Below are positions 42,777 through 53,974 of a stretch of 64,000 bases of DNA, in pieces. A program made the position numbers and the translations under genes. The notes beneath the pieces were generated by a model that ran no database searches, was not told where the DNA came from, and saw nothing but the letters and a program-made list of their open reading frames with translations. Origin of the DNA: Diplolepis rosae. Taxonomy: Eukaryota; Arthropoda; Insecta; Hymenoptera; Diplolepididae. Within the stretch, counting starts at the first letter, position 1; each line of letters begins with the position of its first letter. The stretch lies in NCBI GenBank assembly GCA_030998225.1, contig JAPYXD010000308.1, positions 2,366,001-2,430,000 of the forward strand, read 5' to 3'.

Positions 42777-44052
42777 TTAGGTGTGCAACTAAGTTTCCGC
42801 TGTTTGTCAACAGATAGCTCCTGCAGTAAGTGCTGGTCGATTTTGACCTATCCAAAACGTCATGAACCAAGCTTAGACATATGGTAAACAAACCGTTTTG
42901 ACATATTAGTAATTTCGTCTTGAAGTCGTATACTTTCGGTTGTGTGAAAATGTCTGATTTTGTGCCAAATAATCGTAATTTTCGGGAAGTGTTGATTTTC
43001 TCCTTTCATTAAAAAAAAACGTCAGCTGAAGTTCATCAAAAGCTCCAAAAAGTTTACGGACATGCTGCCCTAAGTGAAACAACGTGCCGTCATTGGTTGA
43101 CGTCTTCAAAGACGGTGATTTCGATGTTGACGACCGACCGCGTGAAGGAAGGCCAGAAACCTCCGAACACGCTGAATTGGAGGCAATGCTCAATGAGGAT
43201 CCGTGCTAAACGCATGAAGAGCTTGCTTCAGCATCAGGAGTTACCCGCCGAGCCATTTCCAAGTGATTGCATGCGTTAGGAATGATTTAAAAACAAGGAA
43301 CTTGGCTTCCAAGCCAAGGGACATTGAGCGTTGTTTTCTCGCCTGTAAACAACTGCTTTAGCGGAAAAAAAGGAAGGGTATTCTTCATCGCATCGTGACG
43401 GGGGATTGAAAAACGATTCATTACAGCAACCCAACGAGAAGAAAGTCTGAGGGACTGCCCAGTCATGCTTCTACGTCGTCGGCTCGGCCGAATATTCATA
43501 CTGCAAAGGGTATGCTGTGTATTTGATGGGACCAGGTCGGTGTTATTCATTAGAAGCTGTTAAAACCGAACGAAACCTTCACTGGGGAACGGTATCGAAC
43601 GCAGTTGATGCGTTTGAGCTGAGTACTGCGCGAAAAACGTCCACAATACGAGCAGAGGCACGAAAATGTGATTCTACAGCATGACAAGGATCGGCCTCAC
43701 GTTGCCATACCCATTAAAACTTACCTGGGAACGACCAAATTGAGAGTCCTACCCCACCCACCGTATTGCCTACATATTGCGCCGTCCGATTATTACTTGT
43801 TCCGGACGATGGCACATGGTCTGGCTGATGAGCAGTTCCCCTTATATGAAGACATCGAAAAATGGCTTGATTCGTGGATAGCCTCAAAAGATGAACACTT
43901 TTGCCGTAACGTTATTCGAGCTCTACCTGAAAGATGGGAAAAAGTTCTAGCTAACGATGGGCAATACCTTGAATGATTCATTTGTAACCATTTATTCTCA
44001 ATGAAGTTGAATTTTCATCAAAACAACAGCGGGAACTTAGTTGTGCACCTAA
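42777..44052 (+). mobile_element. Mariner element 2, full length, dead
   Basis: The left end TTAGGTGTGCAACTAAGTTT and right end (complement TTAGGTGCACAACTAAGTTC) are inverted copies with TA on both sides. Length is 1,276 bp, normal for mariner. The transposase between them is full of stops and frameshifts. Confidence 0.92.
42948..43976 (+). pseudogene. Mariner transposase 2
   Basis: Recognisable segments in shifting frames are MSDFVPNNRNFREVLIF, TSAEVHQKLQKVYGHAALSE, TTCRHWLTS, a VTGD followed at once by a stop at the first catalytic aspartate, VILQHDKDRPHVAIPIKTYL with the second, and APSDYYLFRTMAHGLADEQF with the third, then SWIASKDEHFCRNVIRALPE. The DD34D residues are mostly visible but no frame spans them. 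The linker and middle region have multiple stops. Confidence 0.92.
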
Positions 44053-44454
44053 TAATATATAAATATTATTCTATTTTTTAAATTTATAACATTCTAATAT
44101 TTTACAATATCGTTCTTAGAATTTCATTTGCGAATTTCAGTTTTAAAGATGCTGTTTCAAAATATTAACTGACGAATCATAATTTTCAGAGTTTATTTTT
44201 CAAATGATCTCTTTTTAAAATGATTGCCTTAAAAATGTTCGTTTTGATCTGCATTATTGAAGTTGATGGTCGAAATTGAAGGTCCGCAATTACTTTCAGA
44301 ATTTCTAATTTACAATTTTGATTAGCATAATTTCAATTTTAAACATTTATTTTGAAGCTTACATCTCCAAAATCAACCCGGAAAGCTTAATTTTGAAAAA
44401 TAAAATTCGATTGGTCAAGTTCACTATTAACGTTTCATTTGTGAATGTATTCTA
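44053..44454. other. Spacer between mariners 2 and 3
   Basis: AT-rich, no gene recognised. Confidence 0.5.
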
Positions 44455-45368
44455 CTACCGTGGGCAGAAGCTAAGGTGAATTTTCAATTTGAATTTCACG
44501 GGCTAACTGTTTCGGGCAAACTCTTTTATTTTTATGTTGTTCCTACTGTTACTGACATCTGTGCCAAATTTCATGCAAATGTTATTATTTGTTACACAGT
44601 CACGCTTGTGTTTTCTAAACGACTAAAAGTGATTTTTTCGATTTTTACAATGTCTGAATTTGTTCAGCAGAGAAGTGCCATTCTATTTTGTTTGCGGAAT
44701 GAAATTTCAGTTGCGGAAAGGTTCACAATGATGCAGAAGGCCTTCGGTGATTTGACTATGTCACAGAAAAGTGTTTATAAGTCGTACAAAGACTTCAAAG
44801 AAGACAGCGAACGTGTTGATGACTTGTGACGTCCTGGACGACCATCAACATCAACTGACGAGCAACACGTCAATCAAATCAAAGGATTAGTGCACAAAAA
44901 TCGTCGATTGACAATTAGAGACCTTGCTGACACTATTGGCATTTCAAGAGGATCTCTCAACACCGTTTCAAAAGATATTTTGAGCAGACAACTCGTGGTT
45001 TTTGCATCACGATAATGCGCCGTCTCACACTGCACTCGTTTTTCGTGACCATTTCGCCAAAAACTCAACGCATATCGTTCTACAACCACCATATTCGCCT
45101 GATTTGGCTCCGTGTGATATCTGTTTATTCGCCAAACTCAAAAGACCACTCCAAGGACACCGTTTTGACACGATTGGAGAGATACAGGCCGAATCGAAGA
45201 AGGCTTTGAAGGCAATTCCGGAAATTCGGATTTAACAAGTGTTTCGACGATTGGAAAAAACGTTGGCATAAGTGCGTTATTCCGGGAGGGGATGGAATTG
45301 ATTTGGATGAATAAATAGAGATTTCTCAATCTATAACAAAACTCACCTTAGTTTTTGCCCACAGTAGT
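44455..45368 (+). mobile_element. Mariner element 3, internally deleted
   Basis: Inverted ends CTACCGTGGGCAGAAGCTAA (left) and its imperfect complement (right) are flanked by TA. The 914-bp length reflects an internal deletion of roughly 350-400 bp near 44990. Confidence 0.9.
44650..45292 (+). pseudogene. Mariner transposase 3
   Basis: The start MSEFVQQRSAILFCLRNEIS and the helix-turn-helix part (SVYKSYKDFKEDSERVDDL) are followed by an in-frame stop at 44827, then RPGRPSTSTDEQHVNQIKGL and RRLTIRDLADTIGIS. The deletion removes the first catalytic aspartate. In another frame HHDNAPSHTALVFRDHF and PYSPDLAPCDICLFAKLKRP provide the second and third. Non-functional. Confidence 0.9.
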
Positions 45369-45519
45369 ATAATGCTGTAGCTACTTAGCGAATATCTTCG
45401 AAATGAGAAATGAACTCTAGTTTTCGAGAATTGAAAAAACGCGTAAAAAGTGTCAAATATGTTTAAAATATGTCTGAAAAAAGAAGATAGGCTTTTGTTT
45501 GTGGATACAGAATGATGCT

Positions 45520-46205
45520 ATATCAATCTCGTAATGTTCTCTGCTCTGATTTATTGTCTTTTGGCGAAACCTCGTCATTATTTACTTCTTCCTTTGTAAG
45601 TACAGTTGCTTTCGATACCATGTCTGACGGGACAAGACTGAGCCAGCATAATACAACCCGTTCGATGGCCTGATGATGTTTCAACCGATGCGTAGGAAAA
45701 TGTTTTACTAATTTGTAACTAAAATCCTGCAAAAATCCTAACAACAAATTGAATTCAGCCTCTCGCTTTTGGCTGTTGCGGACATAAACGATGAGCCACG
45801 TAAAAAATTCATGAAACCATTTTGGATTTGCATCTTTGCACGCATGATGTGCAACTAAATTGCATAAATGTGACAGTTCATTTTCAGCGTAAGTGAAGAT
45901 GCCTTTTCTAATCGCGTGAAGAATGGATTTTTATTGCCAACGCTGATAGCTGCATTATCTGTCGATAAAAGGAGAATTTTGCAAAACGGAATTTGAAATT
46001 TAGTCAAGTACTGTTAGATGTCTTTAAATAACCCTTGCTCATATGTGTCAGTCGTCATCGCGCCATCTGTGATTGCGTCTAAGGATAGATGACCGCGCTC
46101 TAGGGCGAGAGACAATATCTCTTTGTCCATCTTTTGGATATTTCGACGGATTCGGCTATCGCGGGCTTTTGATCGGGCTGGCGTAACATTACGAACGCGA
46201 AAAGT
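45520..46205 (-). pseudogene. hAT-like transposase fragment unrelated to T1
   Basis: Minus-strand frames read RVRNVTPARSKARDSRIRR, LSLDAITDGAMTTDTYEQ, ILLLSTDNAAISVGNKNPFF and TLKMNCHI, then LGFLQDFSYKLVKHFPTHRL. The STDNAAISVGNKN and downstream Cys/His pattern is the second-aspartate region of hAT transposases. Several stops and frame changes are present. The sequence differs clearly from the T1 transposase. Mariner 4 abuts it on the right. Confidence 0.6.
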
Positions 46206-46207
46206 AC

Positions 46208-47494
46208 GAGGGCGGTCTGATAAGTACTTAGCCTACAAAAGAAAAATTTCGGAAAAGTGGCGATTTATTTCTCAACATAGTCTCCTTTTAACTCGATACA
46301 CTTGACCCAGCGATGCTACAACTTCTTTAACCTGTCTGAAAAATACGTTTTCTGGAGGTCTGTAAAGTATGCCTCCGTGATGGCAATAACCTCCTCATTC
46401 GACTCAAATTTCTTCCCGCCGAGTGACTTTTTCAAGTTTGGAAACAAAAAGAAGTCGCACGGGGCCAAATCTGGAGAATACGGTGGATGAGGGGCAGCAG
46501 TTCGTAGCCTAATTCGAAAAATTTGTCCGTGGCGACGGCGGAGGTGTGAGCCAGTGCGTTGTCATCGTGGAAGAGCACTATTTTCTTCGCCAAATGGGGC
46601 CGTTTTTTCTGTAATTCGGTGTCGAATCGGCCCAATAATTCGGCATAGTAAAACCCTGTGATCGTTTTGCTCTTCTCCACGTAGTCGATGTAGATCATAC
46701 CTTGTCAATTCCAGCAAACGGTGGCCATCACCTTTCCCGCCGATGGGACCGTCTTTGCCTTCTTCGGAGCAGATTCGTCTGGAGAAATCCACTGTTTCGA
46801 CTGCTGCTTGGTCTCGGGTGTGTACCAGTGGATCCATGTTTCGTCGATAGTCACTAAACGACGCAGAAACTTCTTCGGATTACGTTTAAACCGCGTCAAA
46901 CACTGCTCTGAAATGGTCTCAGGATTGCGCTTGTTGTCCGGAGTCAGCAAACGCAGCACCCATCGCGCCAACAGCTTTCTCATGTCCAAAATTTTATGCA
47001 GGATTTGAGCCACGCGGTCTTTTAAGATGCCTGCTGTCTCAGCTATCTCGCGCACCTTCAATCGGCAATCTGCCAATACGAGATCATGGATTTTTGTCAC
47101 CTTATTCTCGGTGGTAGCCGTTTCCGGGGCACCTGGGCGTGGCTCATCGAAAACCAACATGCGACCATGTTGAAACTCGTTAAACCAATTTTTGACAGTC
47201 GCCATCGAAGGAAAAGAGTTACCGTACACAGCAGCGAAGCGTTTTTTGATTTCGCTGCGCGATTTCCCTTCCAAAAACAAGAATCGAATCACCGACCGAT
47301 ATTGCTCTTTTACCATTTTTCTAAAATCCACAGACACGACAGCTGCCACATGCGGTCAAAACAAAACTACGAGTCTGATTCGGCTGAAATTTTGACAGTA
47401 GCCGTCTACGACAATGTACTACACGATAGTAAATTTCTCTTGCCATAGTGGCGCCATCGGGCGGTGAGACTAAGTACTTATCGTACCGCCCTCG
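46208..47494 (-). mobile_element. Mariner element 4, full length, nearly open
   Basis: Inverted ends CGAGGGCGGTCTGATAAGTA and CGAGGGCGGTACGATAAGTA (complement of the right end) are flanked by TA. Length is 1,287 bp. It is the best preserved mariner in the window. Confidence 0.93.
46310..47349 (-). pseudogene. Mariner transposase 4, one stop and one frameshift
   Basis: The ORF opens with MAAVVSVDFRKMVKEQYRSV; its helix-turn-helix domain includes IRFLFLEGKSRSEIKKRF and VKNWFNEFQHGR, with the linker VREIAETAGILKDRVAQIL. All three catalytic aspartates are present: TIDETWIHWY, FHDDNALAHTS, and the SPDLAPCD-type motif. One in-frame TGA at about 46702 follows VMATVCWN. A single-base change near 46500 then shifts the last part. 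Apart from these it looks recent. Confidence 0.92.
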
Positions 47495-47496
47495 TA

Positions 47497-48150
47497 ATGT
47501 ATTGGCGATCGCTGGAAGTATATCCCTCGATCACCCGCCAATCCCTTACAATCGCCGCCAGCCTCTCCATCGCTAGGAAAATGTCCCGAATCATCTACCT
47601 GTATACAGATGTTCTAAAGGTGGACGTGGATCCGGTGTTCAGGATCACCAGATCAGTCCTGGACGCTATGTCCAAGGCTTTTTTTTCAGACGAGAAAAGA
47701 GAATAAATTTACGCACGCCGTATGGGACTCAGACGAAGCAATACTCACTAAACTCAAATCTCCCCTGTTTCCTCGCCAGACAATGACCCCGGAACCGCGT
47801 TAGCTTCAAACTTCAGGGCCTTGTATATAGGCGCAATTCGCCGAACCTTGGCGCTCTTCTCTGCTGCCAGCTTGGACTCTCTCTTCACGACTTCTTTAAG
47901 GCCTCCTATTTGGGGCTGCCTCTCGGGACGTTGCGCAATGCTAGTGCCAAAGGGGAAGTAAAGGCCTGCCTTTTGCTGCCCATACCTCCTGTTGAGACTG
48001 CAAAAGACGTCATCTTTCTGCTCGCTTCGTTTCCGTCTGTATTTTGGTGGCGAGTTTAAGGGAAAGTGGCCGTTGGATGGATTCCAGCACCTTACCACTA
48101 TTTTAGATTGTTTAAAAAAAAAGTACAAGGGACTATGTAGGGACACTTTC
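47497..48150 (-). pseudogene. LINE (R1/Jockey-like) endonuclease fragment
   Basis: On the minus strand a frame reads ALDIASRTDLVILNTGSTST, then after a stop IRDIFLAMERLAAIVRDWRV and IEGYTSSDRQYI. This follows the LINE endonuclease order (DLVVLN..., S..IPDI.LA, DWRV....SDHRYI), with R-Q in place of the catalytic H. Upstream, 47754-48146 is open and basic (130 residues) but not recognisable; it may be the end of ORF1. The fragment ends exactly at mariner 4. Confidence 0.6.
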
Positions 48151-48560
48151 GCTAAATTATCAATTTAGTAATTTAAAAAATATAAATCCGGGAAACTTGA
48201 AATGTTCAGACAATGTTGGCATTTAGGTGGATTTTCGATTTTGAAGAAACCAACATTGTAAACTTTTTGTTTGCAGCTACACGATTGAAATAAAAAAAGG
48301 TCAATTTTTTAATTTAAAATCTCATATTTCGTAAACAAATCATTCTTTTGGAATTGGATTGGTGCCATTTGTTTCATTAATCATCTGGCTACAAGTTTTG
48401 CTTGAAAACTTTTTTTGGCCGGAAACGCCTTGAAGACAAAGAAACACCTTTTTTTCACTTAAACTCGCCACCAAAAGTTTTGCACACTATTTACGGTCTT
48501 TTTTTCGCAATCTATATATTTCTAGCATTTTTCATGATTTTCAAGCAAATTTACAGAGGA
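48151..48560. other. Spacer, nothing recognised
   Basis: AT-rich, including two loosely inverted copies of AACATTGT near 48220 and 48250. No gene is seen. Confidence 0.4.
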
Positions 48561-49004
48561 GTAGGCGAAAAAAGCCGTTTTACTGGTGATGATACGTGGG
48601 TTTATGAATAAGACGCCGAAACTGCTCAACAATCTAGCGAATGGCGCGCTAAAAATGAGCCAAAACCGAAAAAACCACGTCAAACTCGGTCAAAAGTCAC
48701 GGTGATGCTCATCGGTTTCTTCGATTACCGTGGTGTAGTTCACCATAAATTCGTTCCAGAGGGTCAAACGGTCAATAAGGAATACTATTTGGCCGTTTTA
48801 AGGCGTCTACGTGAAGCTCTTCGCCATAAACGGCCGGATTTGCGGGCAGACAACTCATGGATTTTTTACCACGATAATTCGCTGTCACATTCGCCGTATT
48901 CGCCAGATTTGGCTCTCTTTGACTTTTTTCTGTTTCCAAAACTCGAATATTCGCTCCAGGGAACGCGCCATGAGTCGATTGAGGCCATGAAAAGAAAATT
49001 GTAT
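48561..49004 (+). pseudogene. Mariner transposase 5, C-terminal fragment
   Basis: Reads TGDDTWVYE with the first catalytic aspartate and a stop directly after, then PKKPRQTRSKVTVMLIGFFD, VHHKFVPEGQTVNKEYYLAV, FYHDNSLSH (second aspartate) and YSPDLALFDFFLFPKLEY (third). A few residues between the second and third motifs are deleted. Neither terminal repeat is visible, so this is a remnant. Confidence 0.9.
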
Positions 49005-49089
49005 GTAATACATAATGTATGTAATTGTATGTAAATGTAAATGAAAATGTATGTGATGTAAAATTATTATGTAGAAACAAATTATTATG

Positions 49090-49520
49090 TAGTTACAAAT
49101 CGCAGTTTCAACCCATTCTGCAGTTACATCAAATCAAATCCTAAGAAGAGTTGCTATGTAATAGTATATTGAATTACAAAGCACGAAACAGAGCTATTGC
49201 AACTCACACGAGTTGCATTCGCTGTGTTTTGTTTCAACTAATGCATATTATTTTTCATAACAACTGTTTTGAGAGATGTTACTGCGTAGAGCGGGTTGAA
49301 ACTGCGATTTGTAACTCTACCTTTAAAGCTTCAACCCACTTCGCAAGTACTGGCAATCCGATTTTCAAAAGAGGCCCTATGAAAAATGATATACATGACT
49401 CAAAACAAAACACAACGGATTAAACGAGTGTGAATGCAGCACTCGCTTCGCTCGGGCAGCAAACTTTACAGTCGTTGCAATCGCTGTGTTTCATCCATTG
49501 TAACGCAATATACTATTTAA
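49090..49520. repeat. Nested imperfect inverted repeats
   Basis: TTACAAATCGCAGTTTCAAC at 49095 pairs with its complement at about 49295. AATAGTATATTG at 49158 pairs with CAATATACTATT at about 49507, with further pairing of GAAACA.AGCTATTGCAA-like sequence. The outer pair encloses the inner. It looks like a small foldback element without an ORF. Confidence 0.65.
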
Positions 49521-50234
49521 TTGGATAAGGTGAAGTTGTTTAATCATTTATTTAACATACAAAATTTCCAAAAATTGAAAACAAAAATAAAAATGAACGA
49601 GTTTGATTGAAAATACAATTCTATGGGTAAACAATTCTTGTCTGTTGAAAATTTTGTCACGAAAAATAATTTGTAATAAAATGTATGTCACAACCGTGGC
49701 ACTTGTATCTTCTGAGTATCAAATAATTTATCGTGCATTTAACTATTTTTTATTGACGTTTGATAGCAGAACCTCAAAATATTTCAGAAAATTTCCTAAC
49801 TCAAACCGCTTCTCCGTAATGATCAAATAACTATCAAAATGTCCCAACCGTGGTACGCGCGAAATGTCACAACCATGGCAGTTTTTTTACTTCGGAGAAA
49901 AACTTTATGGAATGTGAATTTGTTGTGCACAACTGATTTTAACAATGTATTGTGGTTAATGTTATAAAAATATTGTGTGCTGCTGCACAAAATAATAGGA
50001 ATCAGGGGCGTAGGTAAAAAAAAAAATTCGGGAGAGGTTTTTCGAAAAAAATATATTTCCTTCGGTATTTTGTAATTTTTATTCATTGACGATCTGGTTA
50101 CTAGAGTAAGATTTTTCAATTTTTTATTTTTAAAGTCATACAACCTTTGGAGTCCAGAGTTGTAGATTTTTCATGTTTCTATTTAATGTAACGGCGTAAG
50201 ATTTTTTTGATATTCAAGTCACTAAAGTTTAGGT
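49521..50234. other. Left flank of T1 copy D
   Basis: No gene is recognised. GTCACAACCGTGGCA (49686), GTCCCAACCGTGGTA (49841) and GTCACAACCATGGCA (49868) recur here; the motif reappears beyond T1 copy D near 60675. The last eight bases, GTTTAGGT, are one copy of the T1 duplication. Confidence 0.55.
50227..50234. repeat. T1 copy D target-site duplication, left (GTTTAGGT)
   Basis: This matches GTTGAGGT at 59601-59608 in 7 of 8 positions and exactly abuts the CAGTG end. Confidence 0.85.
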
Positions 50235-53190
50235 CAGTGTCTCCAGAACGTGGGATTTTTCGGCCCCCACCACGTTCCCATCTGGGAGAAACACATGCAA
50301 AAGTGGCGTGTCAGTGTGTCGGCTCTGCTACACGCTGCGGTCACCAGCTTCGTGTAAAGCCGAAGGTGCACGAAGACGGACTTCGTTACAATGCTTGAGT
50401 TTTCAAGTTATTTTTAGATTTCACGCTTTCGTTTATCGAGTCCAAATTAAGAATTGTATTTTTCTCGAGTACGTGCAAAAGAGGCGCGAAGCAGACGACG
50501 AATTTGAATTTACGAAGTATATAGTTCAAGAAATAACATTTTTCTTCAATTTCTTGAAGAAAGTCTGCATGAAATAAACATCAGTATGATCTTGGAAAAT
50601 TTCATGAGGATTTCAACACTTCAAAAATAAACTTTCAGTGAAATTTAGTGACAATAAATGTATAAAATTTGAATTAATATATAATTTTCCATTCAAATTG
50701 ATATACTTCTAACTAATTTTGTACATTTAACAATGTTTCAATTAGAACAATATTTTCTATCAAGATAAAATGAACATAAAATTCAAGTTCATAATTTATA
50801 TTTTCAGTTATATGTTAGAAATATTTTCATCTCACATTTTTGTAGCCTAAGCACAAACTTTTCATTCCAAAACTTAAAATCTCTACGGAAATGGAAAATT
50901 GTCTAATAGCAGTAGCTAAATTAAAAAGCTAAAATATGTGTTTATTGGTAATTCCATATTAACATATAAATATCAATCAACTTTAAATTTTACATAAAAA
51001 TGTTCGTTCGAAGTGTTCAAATCTTGTTACAATTTGACAAGATTTTATGGAGGAGTGGAATCTTTTGGATAAAATATTTTGTACTTCTTAATTTGTCTGT
51101 CCGTCTGAAATCGTAGTAAGATTTGAACAGTAAACAACAAATTTCCCAATAGAATTCAGGATCAATAATAATTGATTCAGGAAATACTTCAACTCTGTAG
51201 AGCATTTTTGTATTTCGAATTCAAAATGTGTGCTTAAGCCACAAAAAAGTAAGCTGAAAATGTAGATATAAAACTAATTATGTCATGTTTATGTCTTCTT
51301 AATGGAAAATACATTGCATATAATTCTCTAATTCGATATTTTTTTAATGTATGAACATTCAAGGAATTGATAAATATTCCATCTTTTTATAGGAACTAAA
51401 AATTTCCGGATAATGCTTTGATTGAGAAAGCTAAAAATTTGTCAAATATTGATATAATTGCAATTTTACAATTGCATTATTTTTCAAATATTTTAACATC
51501 TCTTCAATCTTGATAATTCTTACAGAAGTTTATTTCATGTGAGTGACTTTTTCTTTTTCTAATGAAAGATTTCGTAATTCTAAATTCGGCCCAATTCGTA
51601 ACATTGTAAAAAGATTTTAAAACTTCATAAAAATTTTTTTTCTGTTTTATTCAAAGTCAATAAATATTCAATGTTTGGAATCGAAATATTAAGTAAATGA
51701 TTTATAATTTCTGGGAATAAACTGCTTTAATAAGACAATCTTTCTTCTTTGTGAGAAATCTCAATTTAAAAATTAAAATTCTGCGCATAGGATACAAAAA
51801 CATAATATGAAAATAATTTTATTACAGAATTTTGAAATATACAAGTTGACCAATTTTTAATCGAGTAAATCGGCTACTTTAAGCAAAAAATTATGTTAAA
51901 AATATTTTATCAAAAAAAAATAAGACACATTAAATTACGGTTTAAAATCCACATTCATAGATTGATGGTAAAAGCAGTTTAAAGTTTTTTAATCTTACGT
52001 TTTAGTAACGTATGCACAGACTTTTAATCAGATAAATGAAATGCTTTATAGAAAGTCAAAATTTTCTTATTACTGCACTTAATCAAATTTATAAAGTAAA
52101 AATATTTTTTAATTGATGCTTTCACTCAATTCTTTAAACATTCATTAATTGAAAATTGTACTCAAAATTTAATCTTGCAGCGTTCCAATATTCCCACAAT
52201 GTTACAAAATCTTATTAATCATTATTTTAGTCGAATTATTTTCAAAATATTTAAAAAATAAATGTAAATATTTTGATTAAATACTCTGTCAAATTTTGCA
52301 TTTGACTGATCTTGCAAAATTGTTGAAAGTTTTGAATACCGATAGAAGAAACTTTAAATGAAATTTTATGTCCATAAATGCTTAAAGTTCTATATAGAAA
52401 TATCAACTATAACATTCTCAAATTTTATAAATAAACTACTAAATTCAAAAAGTTTCGGATTTTTTTAAAAACTGTACAAATTTCAAATATGAATCAGTCA
52501 AAATCTACTGATTATCAGTGAAATTTGACTGATTTAAATAACTAAAAACAGGTTACTGTGAATCAGTCAAATTTCAGTGATTACTTCAGTAAAAAGTAAC
52601 TGATTTAACAGTGAAAAATATTGTTTCCACTGATGATTCAGTGAAAAGGCAAATCACTGATTCAATCAGTGAACACTTGACTGATTCAGATTTAGAGTGT
52701 ATACAAATTTCAAATATAAAGTGTACTCTGTACATTAATCAAACAAATTTAGAAGATGAATATTTTAATAAATATTCCTAAATATTATTGGAATATGATA
52801 CATATCGATTTAGAAAAACTTCTTCAAAGTACTCAGACATTTTTCTTATTTTACGACATTTTTGCACCATGTTTGACCTTTGGGTAGGATTCAAGAAAAC
52901 AATTGTAGACATACTTTCATTACTTAGTAAAATACTATGAAGACTTGCTTTTTAAATTAAAGCGAAAACTTTTAAAACCTTTAACAATCGGTTGCATAGA
53001 TTCTGCTCTAATCTTGGACGCAATTAGAGAAATAGGTTTTTTTGCTTTTTTTAGATCTAGTTTTTGCCTTAAACATAGAAGAAAGGAAACACATTTGAAA
53101 TATTAAAATAAAAAAGCTGGATCATTCTTAGAGAATCCCAAATATTCTGAAATAAAACTCCTTTCCACACCACCACGGAGGTAGAGTTTA
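50235..53190 (+). repeat. T1 left terminal inverted repeat, copy D
   Basis: This 2,956-bp arm pairs with 56645-59600. Its inner boundary lies at GAGTTTA, and the motif cluster is at 52492-52688. The outer part contains AGCCGAAGGTGCACGAAGAC and other GC-rich stretches unlike the AT-rich remainder. Confidence 0.93.
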
Positions 53191-53974
53191 CTAGTAATAG
53201 TTCAATAAATTTTATGTACTCTAAATAAATTTTTTCGTAATTGCAGAAAACTTATTCCAAATACAAAAATTGTATCTTTAAATGTACAGGATAATTAATT
53301 ATAAAAATCGTTCGAATTTGAATTTCAAGGACTTGTACACACTTTCAAGGCACATCGTTTTTCCTTTTGCAAAAATTTTTAAAACTTCTAATTTTTCAAG
53401 TAATTGGGAGAAGTACATTTAAAAAAAAAATTGTTTTCTCTACTTCCACTCGCGCTAGCTTAACAAATTTTCAGAATTTTACGATTTTATTAATATTGTA
53501 TTAAGTGTCTACATTTTCAGAAACTATCTACAGGAGAAAAATTTTAATACTTTAGTAAAGAAAGTTTTCTGAAAAGTTGTAGCTCAATCAGATTAATAGC
53601 CAAAAAGTTACCAATGTTTTAAATCGCAAACGAACGGTATAGAGGTCAAATTGGAGACGAAAACAAATAATAATAGCAACCTTCTTTTGTTTTCTTCTAA
53701 GATATACTTGATTCTCGCTTCATGCGTTATTTGAGAAGGCAAGAGTGTGGATTCTTCATATTTTTATCGTAATTCCTTATTGAAAACGGCAAAAGTAAGA
53801 ATATTATATTATTATTTGGTGATACGTGAGTGCTCTTACGTACGTTATTGTTTGATGCTTGTGGGTAAGTTTATTTTGTGAAACTTAATTTGTGTGCAGA
53901 TTACAAATAATTCACATTCGCTCAATTTTATCGACTTTTCATCTTATTAATAGTCGTATAATTTATTGTTCACA
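53191..53974 (+). promoter_or_regulatory. T1 unique 5' region, copy D
   Basis: This AT-rich segment leads from the inner arm edge to the probable transposase ATG and matches copy B's equivalent. It is the expected promoter location; no individual site can be assigned. Confidence 0.5.
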
